Translations under genes and position numbers: made by a program | Shown: positions 23,294 through 31,577 of the stretch, piece by piece | Layout of the letters: each line of letters begins with the position of its first letter | How positions within the stretch are numbered: the first letter of the stretch is position 1 | Assembly (NCBI RefSeq): GCF_010548305.1 | Contig: NZ_JAAGLV010000015.1 | Span: forward strand, 1 to 64,000 | DNA length: 64,000 nucleotides | Source: Streptomyces sp. SID13031 | GTDB taxonomy: Bacteria; Actinomycetota; Actinomycetes; Propionibacteriales; Kribbellaceae | Direction of reading: 5' to 3' | The notes under the pieces: generated by a model | Seen by the model: the letters and a program-made list of their open reading frames with translations, nothing else | The model's database searches: none | Told to the model about the DNA's origin: nothing

Positions 23294-23802
23294 GGGCGCG
23301 GTAGTACGTAGCGGAGCATTCGGCCTGATTCGCTGTACTCCGTTGGGTCGGCTACGGCGTCGAAACGCAGGCCGGCGCGTTCGGCGGTGGCTCGGGAGGC
23401 GAGGTTGAGCTCGTCGATGATGGCGATCGCGCGGTTGACCGGCCAGTTCTCAAAGGCCCAGGCGGTGACCAAGGAGATCGACTCAGCGGCCGCGCCCCGG
23501 CGTCGACTCGCGGGGAACACGACGTACGACAGGTAGGCGCTGCCCTGGCCGCGGTCCTCGATGTCGATCCCGCCTCCCAGGATGCCGTCGAGCCAGATTC
23601 CCCAATGGCGCTTGGATCCTGCCGTCGCCCATGCCTCGCGCACCGCGCTCACATGTCGCACAACGTTCTCCCGAGGCGCCGGCCCGGGCGCTTCGAACCA
23701 GCGCTGCTGCTCCTCGTCGTCACCGGCGAGCCAGCTGTCGACGTCGGCCGGCCTGAGGACCTTCAGCGTCACCCGAGAACCGACCAGAACGGGCCACGTC
23801 AC
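23290..23802 (-). CDS. GNAT family N-acetyltransferase (RimJ/RimL type)
   Basis: A 170-residue acetyltransferase of the RimJ/L-like class. It starts WPVLVGSRVTLKVLRPAD and has SYVVFPASRRRGAAAESISL as the acetyl-CoA-binding stretch, then LNLASRATAERAGLRFD, the typical Asn-xx-Ser-xx-xAxxxGF motif. The GTG start at 23802 overlaps the stop of the upstream alpha/beta hydrolase (GTGA), so the two are co-translated. The substrate is unknown, possibly a small molecule handled by the hydrolase. Confidence 0.9.
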   Translation of the reverse strand: MTWPVLVGSRVTLKVLRPADVDSWLAGDDEEQQRWFEAPGPAPRENVVRHVSAVREAWATAGSKRHWGIWLDGILGGGIDIEDRGQGSAYLSYVVFPASRRRGAAAESISLVTAWAFENWPVNRAIAIIDELNLASRATAERAGLRFDAVADPTEYSESGRMLRYVLPRP

Positions 23803-24638
23803 CCGAGGAAGCCTTTCAAAACAGCCGTGAACGCAGCGGCGTCGTCCAGCCAGGGGAAGTGGCCTGCGGACGGATGCTGGGTGAAGGTGGCATTCCCCCA
23901 CAGGGCCGCGTATTCGGCGATCGTGGTGGGCGGCGCGCCCAGGTCGTACTCGCCGGCGGTCAGAAGGACCGGCGCCGGGAAGGTCGCAAGCGCAGCGCGG
24001 GTGGAGTGCGGCGTATAGGCGCCCCCAGAGCCGTAGAGCGCGGCGGCTTCGTCGTTGCGTTGGGGGCCGTCGGCGGCCTGGTGCGCCTTCGCGGCGTCGT
24101 CCCAGCGGCCGTAGGAGAAGGGCGCAAGAGCATCCCAGTTCGCCGCGCTGTGATCGCCCGCGGTGATCGCCTCCAGCGCCCCGTACGCCGAAGCGAACCA
24201 CGGCTCGCCAGCCCGAAGCCGAGCCTGCGAAAGCCGAGTCTCGCCCGTGATCGTGAGCCCGGCGGCGTACACGCTCGGTGTGATCAACGCGAGCTTGCCG
24301 ACTCGCGACGGGTAGCGAATCGCGTAGAGCACGGCCAGGTTCGCCCCGGCTGAGTGCGCGACCAGATCCAGCTGCTCTAGCCCGAGCGCCTCCCGCAGTG
24401 CCTCGACGTCGTCCACCTGCCGATCACAGCGGTACGTCGTACTGTCCTCCGGTACTGCGGATTCGCCCGTACCCCGGAGATCCAGCATCACCAGCTCCCG
24501 GTACGCCGACAGCCCACCTAACTCGCCGAGGTACTCGGACGCCTGCATAGGCCCGCCTGGCAAGCACACGACGGGCGACCCGGATCCGTACACGTGGTAG
24601 GCCAGCTTGGTCCCGTCGGATGCAGCGAAGGTTGGCAT
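23799..24638 (-). CDS. Alpha/beta hydrolase (proline iminopeptidase-like)
   Basis: A 279-residue alpha/beta-hydrolase. The oxyanion segment is CLPGGPMQASEYLG (HGGPG-like), the nucleophile elbow VAHSAGAN (Ser), the acid in LLTAGEYDLGAPP, and the base His in HPSAGHFPWLDD. LDLRGTGESAVP is the DxRGxGxS motif of the S33 proline iminopeptidase group. It is cytoplasmic, first of a two-gene operon with a GNAT. It may cleave peptides or an ester, but the substrate is undetermined. Confidence 0.9.
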   Translation of the reverse strand: MPTFAASDGTKLAYHVYGSGSPVVCLPGGPMQASEYLGELGGLSAYRELVMLDLRGTGESAVPEDSTTYRCDRQVDDVEALREALGLEQLDLVAHSAGANLAVLYAIRYPSRVGKLALITPSVYAAGLTITGETRLSQARLRAGEPWFASAYGALEAITAGDHSAANWDALAPFSYGRWDDAAKAHQAADGPQRNDEAAALYGSGGAYTPHSTRAALATFPAPVLLTAGEYDLGAPPTTIAEYAALWGNATFTQHPSAGHFPWLDDAAAFTAVLKGFLG

Positions 24639-24712
24639 GCCACGACCCTCTCAACACCGCTTGCGCCAGGCAACAGGATTACGGGTGTCCCGTAGCTGTG
24701 GCGAGAGGACCC

Positions 24713-25055
24713 TTAGAAGTGGCTTTTGAGGTACTTCGTGACGGCGTCGACGGTGGGGTGGGCGGCGAAGAGGTGGACGTCCGCGCGGCCGATCCTCGAG
24801 TGGGTTCCCGCGCCGGCGTTTGCCGGGGACGTCGGCGATGGCTTCGGCGTGGTGGCAGAGCGTCAGGGTGTCGAGTGGCGCGCCCAGCAGCAGGACTTGG
24901 CCGTCGGCCTCGGTCAGTTGGCCGAGCGGGCCGGCCTCGCCCCACGGGTCGATGTCGTCGGGAGCTGACAGCAGGCGGGAGGCCGCGGGACCGACGGCGG
25001 TGAAGCTGACTACGCCCGCCTCGCGCAGCCCCTGAGCGATCTTGCTCCGGGTCAT
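24713..25055 (-). pseudogene. Decayed aminoglycoside N(3)-acetyltransferase (aac(3)) remnant
   Basis: ATG 25055 opens TRSKIAQGLREAGV, the AAC(3) N-terminus. About 90-150 residues of the family are then missing and the frame jumps to FTAVGPAASRLLSAPDDID, then VLLLGAPLDTLTLCHHAEAI and ADVPGKRR. A frameshift follows. The third frame continues HSRIGRADVHLFAAHP to TAA at 24713-24715. Internal deletion plus frameshift mean no functional enzyme. Live relatives acetylate the 3-amino group of 2-deoxystreptamine drugs. Confidence 0.8.
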
Positions 25056-25330
25056 GGGCGAGAAGGTTGTTTCTTGCAACAAACTCCGCGCTGGGGAAGT
25101 ACATGCCCGTCATCTGATCACGGGCCCGTGGTGGTCGTCATCGGCAATAGCAGCAGGGCACCGGGGCGACGAATCCAAGGAAGCCCAGGTGCCCTGCGTG
25201 ATTCCCACGATGCTCCTATCCGGCGCACAACGCAAAACTCGCCTTCGGTGAGGCGGGGTGGAACATCCTGGGGTCTGATCGGGTTGGGTGGCAGAGTGGG
25301 GTTCAGGTACGTGACGAGTTGGGAGCACAG

Positions 25331-26335
25331 GTGAGCATTCGGGTCGGGTACAAGGCGTCTGCCGAGCAGTTCGGGCCGCGGGATCTGGTGGAGTACGCGG
25401 TGCGGGCCGAGGAGTTGGGGCTCGACAGTGTGACGGTGTCGGACCACTTCCTGCCGTGGCGGCATGAGGGTGGGCATGCGCCGTTCGCGCTCGCCTGGAT
25501 GGCGGCCGTCGGGGAGCGGACCGAGCGGGTGCAGATCGGTACTTCGGTGCTGACGCCGACCTTCCGGTACAACCCGGCCGTGATCGCACAGGCATTCGCC
25601 ACGATGGGGCTGCTCTACCCCGACCGGATCATGCTCGGCGTCGGTACCGGTGAGGCGCTGAACGAGATCGCCGTCTCGGGGCGTGAGTGGCCGGAGTTCA
25701 AGGAGCGGTTCGCGCGGCTGCGGGAGGCGGTCGAGGTGATCCGCAACCTGTGGACGCAGGAGGGCGTCAGCTCGGACGGACCGTTCTACAAGCTTGTCGA
25801 CGCGTCGATCTACGACCGCCCGGAGACCCCGGTCAAGGTGTACGTCGCGGCCGGCGGCCCAGTGGTCGCGCGGTACGCCGGGCGCACCGCCGACGGGTTC
25901 ATCGCGACCTCGGGCAAGGGCATGGACCTCTACACCGAGAAGCTGATCCCGGCCGTCAAGGAAGGCGCCGAGAAGGCCGAGCGGTCCTTCGACGACATCG
26001 ACCGGATGCTCGAGGTGAAGATCTCGTACGACCGCGACCCGGCGCAAGCGCTGGAGAACACCCGGTTCTGGGCGCCGCTGTCGCTGACGCCGGAGCAGAA
26101 GCACAGCGTGCAGAGCGCGACCGAGATGGAGCGGCTGGCCGACGAGCTGCCGATCGAGCAGGTCGCCCAGCGCTGGATCGTCGCCTCCGACCCCGAAGAA
26201 GCGATCGCCCAGCTGCAGCCGTACCTCGACGCGGGCTTCAACCACCTGGTGATGCACGGTCCGGGCCACGACCAGGAACGCTTCCTGACCCAGTTCACCT
26301 CGGACGTACTACCTTTGCTGCGCAAACTGGGCTGA
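25331..26335 (+). CDS. fgd: F420-dependent glucose-6-phosphate dehydrogenase
   Basis: A 334-residue luciferase-like TIM barrel that oxidises glucose-6-phosphate to 6-phosphogluconolactone while reducing coenzyme F420. It closely follows mycobacterial Fgd1 throughout. Examples are VGYKASAEQFGPRDLVEYA, TVSDHFLPWRHEGGHAPF (Asp-His of the active site), TSVLTPTFRYNPAVIAQAF and GVGTGEALNEIAVSG. GTG 25331 follows GGGAG by 6 nt. It shows that the organism makes F420 and supplies F420H2 for other reductases. The gene is monocistronic; 25056-25330 upstream is gene-free. Confidence 0.96.
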   Translation: MSIRVGYKASAEQFGPRDLVEYAVRAEELGLDSVTVSDHFLPWRHEGGHAPFALAWMAAVGERTERVQIGTSVLTPTFRYNPAVIAQAFATMGLLYPDRIMLGVGTGEALNEIAVSGREWPEFKERFARLREAVEVIRNLWTQEGVSSDGPFYKLVDASIYDRPETPVKVYVAAGGPVVARYAGRTADGFIATSGKGMDLYTEKLIPAVKEGAEKAERSFDDIDRMLEVKISYDRDPAQALENTRFWAPLSLTPEQKHSVQSATEMERLADELPIEQVAQRWIVASDPEEAIAQLQPYLDAGFNHLVMHGPGHDQERFLTQFTSDVLPLLRKLG

Positions 26336-26401
26336 CTATCCGTACACGCTGGCGTAGCTACGCGGCACCGGCCGACTCCTGACCGAGGTGGAAAAGGCTG
26401 A

Positions 26402-26776
26402 TCAGCTGGGGATGCCCTTCGGCCACCACGGGGGGATGTTGCCCGGGCAGGTGCCGGGCAGCGTTTCGGGGGTGCCGGCCCAGGAGAACAGAGCCAGGTC
26501 GGCGATGGCGATGGCGATCAGGGCGGCCAGCAGCGGCATCATCCACTTGCCACCCTTGCCGCGGCGCATGAAGCGGAAGGTCAGGTTGAAGAGCCCGATG
26601 TTGACCACGAACGAGACCGGGATGCCGACGAAGAACAGGGTCGGGCCGTTGCCGACGCCGTTCAGGACGACGTGGCAGACGTCCCAGGCGCGCCGGGTCA
26701 TCACGATCAGCCCGAAGGCGGCGGCCCCGCCGATCACCACCGACAGGAACGTCTCGCTCTTACTGCTTTTCGCCAT
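26402..26776 (-). CDS. Small multi-pass membrane protein
   Basis: A 124-residue protein with three predicted membrane helices (about 9-28, 45-68 and 78-98) and a basic cytoplasmic loop RFMRRGKGGK between the second and third. The C-terminal tail has two Cys-Pro features (GTCPGNIPPWWPKG) and is probably outside. I recognise no functional family. It lies 18 bases after a co-directional acetyltransferase gene and might be co-transcribed with it. Confidence 0.7.
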   Translation of the reverse strand: MAKSSKSETFLSVVIGGAAAFGLIVMTRRAWDVCHVVLNGVGNGPTLFFVGIPVSFVVNIGLFNLTFRFMRRGKGGKWMMPLLAALIAIAIADLALFSWAGTPETLPGTCPGNIPPWWPKGIPS

Positions 26777-26794
26777 GCCGTCACCGTAGAGGAT

Positions 26795-27334
26795 TCAGGT
26801 GCTGATGGTGACCGGGCGCTGGGGGTGTTTGAGCGGGTCGGAGGCTAGCCGGGCGTGCCGTTCCACGTCGTAGCGGGCGCCGTCGTAGGCGAGGCGCTGG
26901 CGCTCCAGGCCTTCGAAGAGGAAGCCCGCGCTGGCGGCCACTCCGCAGGAGACCGGGTTGTTGGTGCGGTGGCCGAGCTCCAGCCGGTAGAGACCGGCGT
27001 CGTGGTGGGCCCAGTCGACGAGCGCGCGGACGGCGTCCCGGGCGACCCCTTGCCCGCGGACGTCGGCGATGGTCCAGTACCACGTCCAGCCGACCTGGTG
27101 GCGGTCGATGTTGGTCACCGCTACGCAGCCGATCGGGTGGTCGTCCGCATCCGCAACGGCGTACACGTGCCCGTTGTCGAGGTCCGCCACCCGGCCGATC
27201 CAGTCGACCGCGCTCGCGGTGTCCCGGATGCCGCCCTGGTTGGCCATGTCGGGCTCCCGATGGGCGTCGGTCAACCGCAACGCATCAGCCACGCGCCATC
27301 GCCGCAGATCAAGCCTCGCCACGTCATAGCCCAT
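26795..27334 (-). CDS. GNAT family N-acetyltransferase (RimJ/RimL type)
   Basis: A 179-residue acetyltransferase. TWYWTIADVRGQGVARDAVR contains the R-G-x-G-x-A acetyl-CoA loop. LELGHRTNNPVSCGVAASAG is the NxxSxxxAxxxGF motif of ribosomal-protein acetyltransferase-like enzymes, and FLFEGLERQRLAYDG follows. It is cytoplasmic with unknown substrate. The N-terminus VARLDLRRWRVADALRL is the usual strand-helix start. Confidence 0.9.
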   Translation of the reverse strand: MGYDVARLDLRRWRVADALRLTDAHREPDMANQGGIRDTASAVDWIGRVADLDNGHVYAVADADDHPIGCVAVTNIDRHQVGWTWYWTIADVRGQGVARDAVRALVDWAHHDAGLYRLELGHRTNNPVSCGVAASAGFLFEGLERQRLAYDGARYDVERHARLASDPLKHPQRPVTIST

Positions 27335-27424
27335 CCACCGAGGCTACCGCCGCCCTCCACACCGCAAACGCGACGTCGGCGCGTACTGACAACCCTCTGA
27401 CGAGCGACGGCCTCACCATAGGGT

Positions 27425-27487
27425 TCGGATGTCGGCTACGTCACCGGCCAGATCATCGAAGTCAATGGCGGCCAGCTGATGCCGTAA
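27425..27487 (+). pseudogene. C-terminal remnant of a short-chain dehydrogenase/reductase
   Basis: Twenty codons encode SDVGYVTGQIIEVNGGQLMP before TAA, the unmistakable last strand and tail of SDR enzymes. An in-frame TAG at 27419-27421 closes it upstream, and no cofactor-binding or catalytic part exists nearby. It is a leftover of a deleted gene. Confidence 0.75.
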
Positions 27488-27492
27488 GCACA

Positions 27493-27837
27493 ATGGGGCC
27501 CATGGACGACACCGAGCTGGTTCAGCTGGACCGCTCCGGCTGGCTCGACTGGGACTTCTTCGGAGGCGGTGACGGCGGCGAGATCATGGTCTTCCTGCTG
27601 GTGCTGCTCCTCGTCCCGGTGACCTTTGTGGTGAACCTCTTCACCCATTTCGTGATCTTCCGCGGCGGCTGGACGATCTGGGTGTCGGCCGGGGGCGTGT
27701 CTTGGAAAACGCGCTACCCCTCGAAGAAGGCTGCGCAGGCCGACCTCGATCACCAGCGCGCGCTGGCAGCCGCAGTACCGCCGCTGAAGCCGGTCCGGCT
27801 GCCGACTCGGGGTGGGTCGCTCCGGCGGCCCCGGTGA
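27493..27837 (+). CDS. Small single-pass membrane protein
   Basis: A 114-residue protein with an acidic N-terminus (DDTELVQLDRSGWLDWD), one strong membrane helix (about 31-52, IMVFLLVLLLVPVTFVVNLF) and a basic Arg/Pro-rich cytoplasmic tail. The start may be ATG 27493 or ATG 27502. It follows an SDR remnant by 5 bases, so it may use a promoter inside that debris. Family unknown. Confidence 0.6.
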   Translation: MGPMDDTELVQLDRSGWLDWDFFGGGDGGEIMVFLLVLLLVPVTFVVNLFTHFVIFRGGWTIWVSAGGVSWKTRYPSKKAAQADLDHQRALAAAVPPLKPVRLPTRGGSLRRPR

Positions 27838-27861
27838 TCAGCAGATGGATCGGCAGAGGGA

Positions 27862-28803
27862 TCAGCGGAGGGAGTGCCGTCGGGTTACTTCCGACTCCCG
27901 GCGGTCTGGGCGGAAGAGGGTGTTGTGGTCGAAGGTGACTCCGGTTGAGCGGTAGCCGAGCTCGTCCAGTACTGCGTGCAGCTGGCGTCTGAGGTCGGGG
28001 CGCTTGTCTTCGACCAGTACTGCGCGCGGCTGCAGCCGGACGAGCGTCCTGGTCGCGCCACCCAGCGCCGCGGCCTCGGAGCCCTCCACGTCGAGCTTGA
28101 CGATGTCCACCCGGTCCAGCGACTGCTCCCGAGCCCAGTCGTCCAGGCGGATCACCGGTACGTCCTGGACGACCTCGCCGTCGGCGTTCAACGACCGCAC
28201 GCCCGAGTCGGCCGGGTCATAGCGCGTATCCGCGTGCAACGCCGCCTGATGCTTTCGCTCGCCGAGCGCTGCCGGCACCAACGTGATGAGGTCCGCCAGG
28301 TTGTTGCACTCCGCCGCGGCGCGCAATTTGTCGAGCGAGTCGGCCGCGGGCTCGAAGGCGATGACCCGCCCGCCACCGAGCTCCCGCAGTTGCCTGGCAG
28401 CACCGAGACTGTGCAGCCCGATGTTCGCCCCGATGTCCAGTACTACGTCGCCAGGCTTCAGCTCGGCGCGCAGGAATCGGGTGACGGCCGGCTCGTACCG
28501 CCCTGCGTAGTACAGGACCGCCTGCAGGTTGTCCCGCAGGTCGAGTCGCCAGTGCAGCCCCTGCCGTCGTACTGCGATGTCGGTCGTCGCCCACTCCGGC
28601 GAGATCTTGACCAGGCGCGGGTTCTGGTCGGCGAGGCGTGGCGAGATCCGGTGCGCGACACGCTTGGTTCCCGCTTCGGTCAGCCCCTCGGCGGACCCGA
28701 CGACCCGCGCTAACCGGCGCGCGGCATCGACGCTGATCGACCGCCCGACGGCGCGGGGAATCTCCCACGCCGCCCGGCGGACGGCTCCATCGCGATACTC
28801 CAT
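27862..28803 (-). CDS. FkbM family methyltransferase
   Basis: A 313-residue SAM-dependent O-methyltransferase. The SAM site is DVVLDIGANIGLHSLGAARQL (motif I) shortly before VIAFEPAADSLDKLR (motif II, acidic Glu). KLDVEGSEAAALGG follows, the FkbM hallmark region. The N-terminal 80 residues are a helical extension. FkbM enzymes methylate sugars or polyketide hydroxyls; the acceptor here is unknown. The gene is separated from its neighbours and transcribed alone. Confidence 0.9.
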   Translation of the reverse strand: MEYRDGAVRRAAWEIPRAVGRSISVDAARRLARVVGSAEGLTEAGTKRVAHRISPRLADQNPRLVKISPEWATTDIAVRRQGLHWRLDLRDNLQAVLYYAGRYEPAVTRFLRAELKPGDVVLDIGANIGLHSLGAARQLRELGGGRVIAFEPAADSLDKLRAAAECNNLADLITLVPAALGERKHQAALHADTRYDPADSGVRSLNADGEVVQDVPVIRLDDWAREQSLDRVDIVKLDVEGSEAAALGGATRTLVRLQPRAVLVEDKRPDLRRQLHAVLDELGYRSTGVTFDHNTLFRPDRRESEVTRRHSLR

Positions 28804-28883
28804 TCCCCATCGTTACCCGTTTCCGGGCAGGATCACTCGCTTGAGTACGTAAGGATCAGTGAAAGATCGTTATTTCGACCGTT

Positions 28884-29675
28884 TCAGCTCGACAGTCGCC
28901 GGAAACGTACGGCCGACAGTGGCAGGAAGATCGCGGTGAGTAGCAGCGGTCCGATCAGCGCCGCCCCGAGCGCGTGCTCGCCGATCCACGATGCCGCCGA
29001 CGGGTCCGGGTTGCCGAACAGCGACCTGGCCGCGGTCGCCGTCGCCGACAACGGGTTCCACTGGGCGATCGTGCCGAGCCAGCCGGGCATCGTCGAGGTG
29101 GCGACGAACGCGCTGGACAGGAACCCGATCGGCCAGACGACGATCTGGACGGCGACGATGCTCTGCGCGTTCTTCACCGTGAGCCCGATGAAGATCCCCA
29201 GCCAGAGCAGCGCGAACCGCAGCAGCAGGAGCAGCCCGAACGCGGCCAGCGCTTGGAGTGCGCCCTCATGCCACCGCCAGCCGAGCGCGAGGCCGGCCCC
29301 GGCCAGTACGAGCAGGGTGACGGCAGAGTCGAGCAGATCCGCGATGCACCGGCCCAGAACGACCGCCGACGAGCTCATCGGCAGCGAGCGGAACCGGTCG
29401 GTGACCCCCTTGGCCACGTCGGTGGTGACGGCGGTCATCGTCGCTTCCAGCCCGAACAGCATCGACAGCGCGAAGATGCCCGGCACCAGCAGGTCGTAGT
29501 ACGAGTCTCCGGACGGCGTCTCCATCGCGCCGCCGAGCAGGGCGCCGAACATCAGCATCATCAGCACCGGGAAGAGCCAGCCGAAGATCACCGGCCCGGG
29601 CTGCATCCGCCAATGCAGCAAGGCGCGGCGCGCGATCGTCCAGCCGTCGGCGAGGGCCCAGCCGAATGCGGTCAT
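28884..29675 (-). CDS. ABC-2 type transporter permease (DrrB-like)
   Basis: A 263-residue integral membrane protein with six predicted helices, of the DrrB/ABC-2 exporter family. The region ATMTAVTTDVAKGVTDRFR followed by LPMSSSAVVLGR is the conserved cytoplasmic loop of DrrB-type permeases. The ATG overlaps the ATPase stop (ATGA, 29672-29675), so the two form a coupled operon and a 2+2 exporter. A drug or lipid export role is inferred from family. Confidence 0.92.
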   Translation of the reverse strand: MTAFGWALADGWTIARRALLHWRMQPGPVIFGWLFPVLMMLMFGALLGGAMETPSGDSYYDLLVPGIFALSMLFGLEATMTAVTTDVAKGVTDRFRSLPMSSSAVVLGRCIADLLDSAVTLLVLAGAGLALGWRWHEGALQALAAFGLLLLLRFALLWLGIFIGLTVKNAQSIVAVQIVVWPIGFLSSAFVATSTMPGWLGTIAQWNPLSATATAARSLFGNPDPSAASWIGEHALGAALIGPLLLTAIFLPLSAVRFRRLSS

Positions 29676-30625
29676 ACCGATGCCTCCTTTCCGGTCAGGT
29701 GCAGGAACACTTCGTCCAGAGTGGGTCTGCGCAAGGTGATGTCGGCCGGCTCGATCTTTGCCTCCTGCAACAAAGTGGCGACCTCGATGAGGGCTCGGGT
29801 GCGGTCCTTGACCGGGATGCTCACCTTCAGTTCGTCGGTGTGGATCTCGCCATCGGCCAGCCTGCCGACCAGCTGCAGGACGCGCGGTACGTCGGTTGTT
29901 GCCGTCAGCACCAGATCCAGCCAGTCCGCGCCCAGTTGGGACTTCAGGTCGTCAGGCGTGCCCTCGGCAACGACTTTGCCTGCCTTGAGCATCGAGATCC
30001 GGTCGGCGAGTTGATCGGCTTCGTCCAGGTACTGCGTGGTCAGGAGCACCGTCGTTCCCTGTTTGACGAGTTCTCGTACGGCGGCCCAGACCTCGGCCCG
30101 GCCGCCCGGGTCGAGGCCGGTGGTCGGCTCGTCGACGAACAGCACGCTGGGCGCGACGATGAGGCTCGCGGCCAGGTCGAGTCGCCGGCGCATGCCGCCG
30201 GAGTACTTCGAGGCCGGCAGCGCCGCCGACTCGGTCAGGCCGAACCGCTCGAGCAGTTCGTCGGCCCGGCTCACTGCCTTCGGGTGGCCGAGATGGTTGA
30301 GCCGGCCGAACATCACCAGGTTCTGCCGCCCGGTGAGGACCTCGTCGACGGCGGCGTACTGGCCGACCAGGCCGATCCTGCGCCTGACCTCCGCGCCGTC
30401 GCGACTGACGTCGTACCCGGCGATCCTCACCTCGCCGGAATCCATCCTGAGCAGGGTCGCCAGGATCCGTACCGCCGTGGTCTTGCCGGCGCCGTTCGGC
30501 CCCAGCAGGCCGGTCACCGTGCCGGCGCTCACTTCCAGGTCGAAACCGTTCAGCCCTGCCCCCTCGGTGCCTCCGGCGTAGTTCTTGCGCACTTCGAACG
30601 CCTCGATCACACGTTCCGTCGTCAC
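29672..30625 (-). CDS. ABC transporter ATP-binding protein (DrrA-like)
   Basis: A 317-residue ATPase. Walker A is GLLGPNGAGKTTAVRIL, the signature motif YSGGMRRRLDLAASL, and Walker B VLFVDEPTTGLDPGGRAEVW. The C-terminal 90 residues (DITLRRPTLDEVFLHLTG) are the DrrA-type extension, which interacts with the permease. GTG 30625 is used because GAGAGG precedes it. The divergent TetR gene and the intergenic palindrome imply drug-inducible expression. Confidence 0.93.
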   Translation of the reverse strand: MTTERVIEAFEVRKNYAGGTEGAGLNGFDLEVSAGTVTGLLGPNGAGKTTAVRILATLLRMDSGEVRIAGYDVSRDGAEVRRRIGLVGQYAAVDEVLTGRQNLVMFGRLNHLGHPKAVSRADELLERFGLTESAALPASKYSGGMRRRLDLAASLIVAPSVLFVDEPTTGLDPGGRAEVWAAVRELVKQGTTVLLTTQYLDEADQLADRISMLKAGKVVAEGTPDDLKSQLGADWLDLVLTATTDVPRVLQLVGRLADGEIHTDELKVSIPVKDRTRALIEVATLLQEAKIEPADITLRRPTLDEVFLHLTGKEASV

Positions 30626-30661
30626 TTCCCACCTCTCGCCCGGCGTAAGCCGTAGACTGTA

Positions 30662-30676
30662 CCGTACATCGTACGG
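30662..30676. promoter_or_regulatory. TetR-type operator between tetR and the drrAB-like genes
   Basis: CCGTACATCGTACGG is a perfect 15-bp palindrome (6-bp arms, 3-bp centre) within the 96-bp divergent intergenic region. It is flanked by further GTAC steps, consistent with a bound TetR dimer controlling both directions. Confidence 0.75.
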
Positions 30677-30721
30677 CTCGGGTACGATCAGGTCAACGAC
30701 GACCGGCTGGAGTTTGTTCCC

Positions 30722-31507
30722 GTGCCTGGAAAGCCTGTGAGTGGAAAGAAGGCCGCGCCTGCCGATCCGGCGCGCAGTTTGGCCCTGCTCTGGGGCAGCC
30801 ACAGCAAGCCGGGCCGCTCCGGGCTGACGGTGCGCGCAATCGTGGGGGCAGCCGTCGAGCTCGCCGACGCGACCGGGCTGGAGGCCGTCTCGATGCGGCT
30901 GATCGCCGAGCAGTTGAAGGTCGGCACGATGTCGCTCTACACGCACGTACCGGGCAAAGGCGAGCTGACCGACCTGATGTTCGACAGTGTGTACGGCGAT
31001 CTGTACGCCGATGTGGACGAGCCCGCTCGTCAGCCTGGCGGGTGGCGCGGGGCGCTCGAGTTCATCGCCCGGCGGAACTGGGATGTGCTGACTCGCCATC
31101 CTTGGCTGCATGAGGTGCCGACCGGGCGGAATACGCTCGGGCCGAACATCACGCTGAAGTACGAGGCGGAGCTTCGGCCGCTGGACGGGATCGGCTTGAC
31201 GGATGTCGAGATGGACTCGACGTTGACGCTGGTGCTCACCCATATTCTGGGCACTGCGCGGGCTGGCGCGGAGCAGGCGCGCACTCAGCAGGAGTCGGGG
31301 ATGTCTGATGAGGAGTGGTGGCTGACCACGAGCCCGGTGCTCGAGCGCTATATGTCAGCCGTAGCCGACCGCTTCCCGCTAGCCGGCCGCGTCGGTACGT
31401 CGGCAGGCCAGGAACACCAAGCCATCATGGACCCGGCCCACGCCTTGACCTTCGGCCTCACCAGAATCCTCGACGGCACGGCCCTCCTAGTGGCCGACCG
31501 GACGTAG
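30722..31507 (+). CDS. TetR family transcriptional regulator
   Basis: A 261-residue regulator. The N-terminal helix-turn-helix is AAVELADATGLEAVSMRLIA followed by GTMSLYTHVPGKGELTDLM (about 40-90). The C-terminal domain (TetR_C type with WLHEVPTGRNTLGPN) is the ligand pocket found in regulators of DrrAB-like exporters. GTG 30722 follows GGAG. It is divergent from the ABC exporter, and the palindrome at 30662-30676 is its likely operator. It should repress the exporter until an inducer binds. Confidence 0.92.
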   Translation: MPGKPVSGKKAAPADPARSLALLWGSHSKPGRSGLTVRAIVGAAVELADATGLEAVSMRLIAEQLKVGTMSLYTHVPGKGELTDLMFDSVYGDLYADVDEPARQPGGWRGALEFIARRNWDVLTRHPWLHEVPTGRNTLGPNITLKYEAELRPLDGIGLTDVEMDSTLTLVLTHILGTARAGAEQARTQQESGMSDEEWWLTTSPVLERYMSAVADRFPLAGRVGTSAGQEHQAIMDPAHALTFGLTRILDGTALLVADRT

Positions 31508-31577
31508 TTTCGAGCTGGGTGGAACAAAACTTGCACCTGGCGACCAGAAGTTTCCGCACAACCGGGGCCGGCGGGGA

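Noticed and set aside
28974..30655. Long plus-strand frames opposite the ABC transporter genes
   Set aside because: They are antisense to well-supported ATPase and permease genes. The translations are charged low-complexity sequence.
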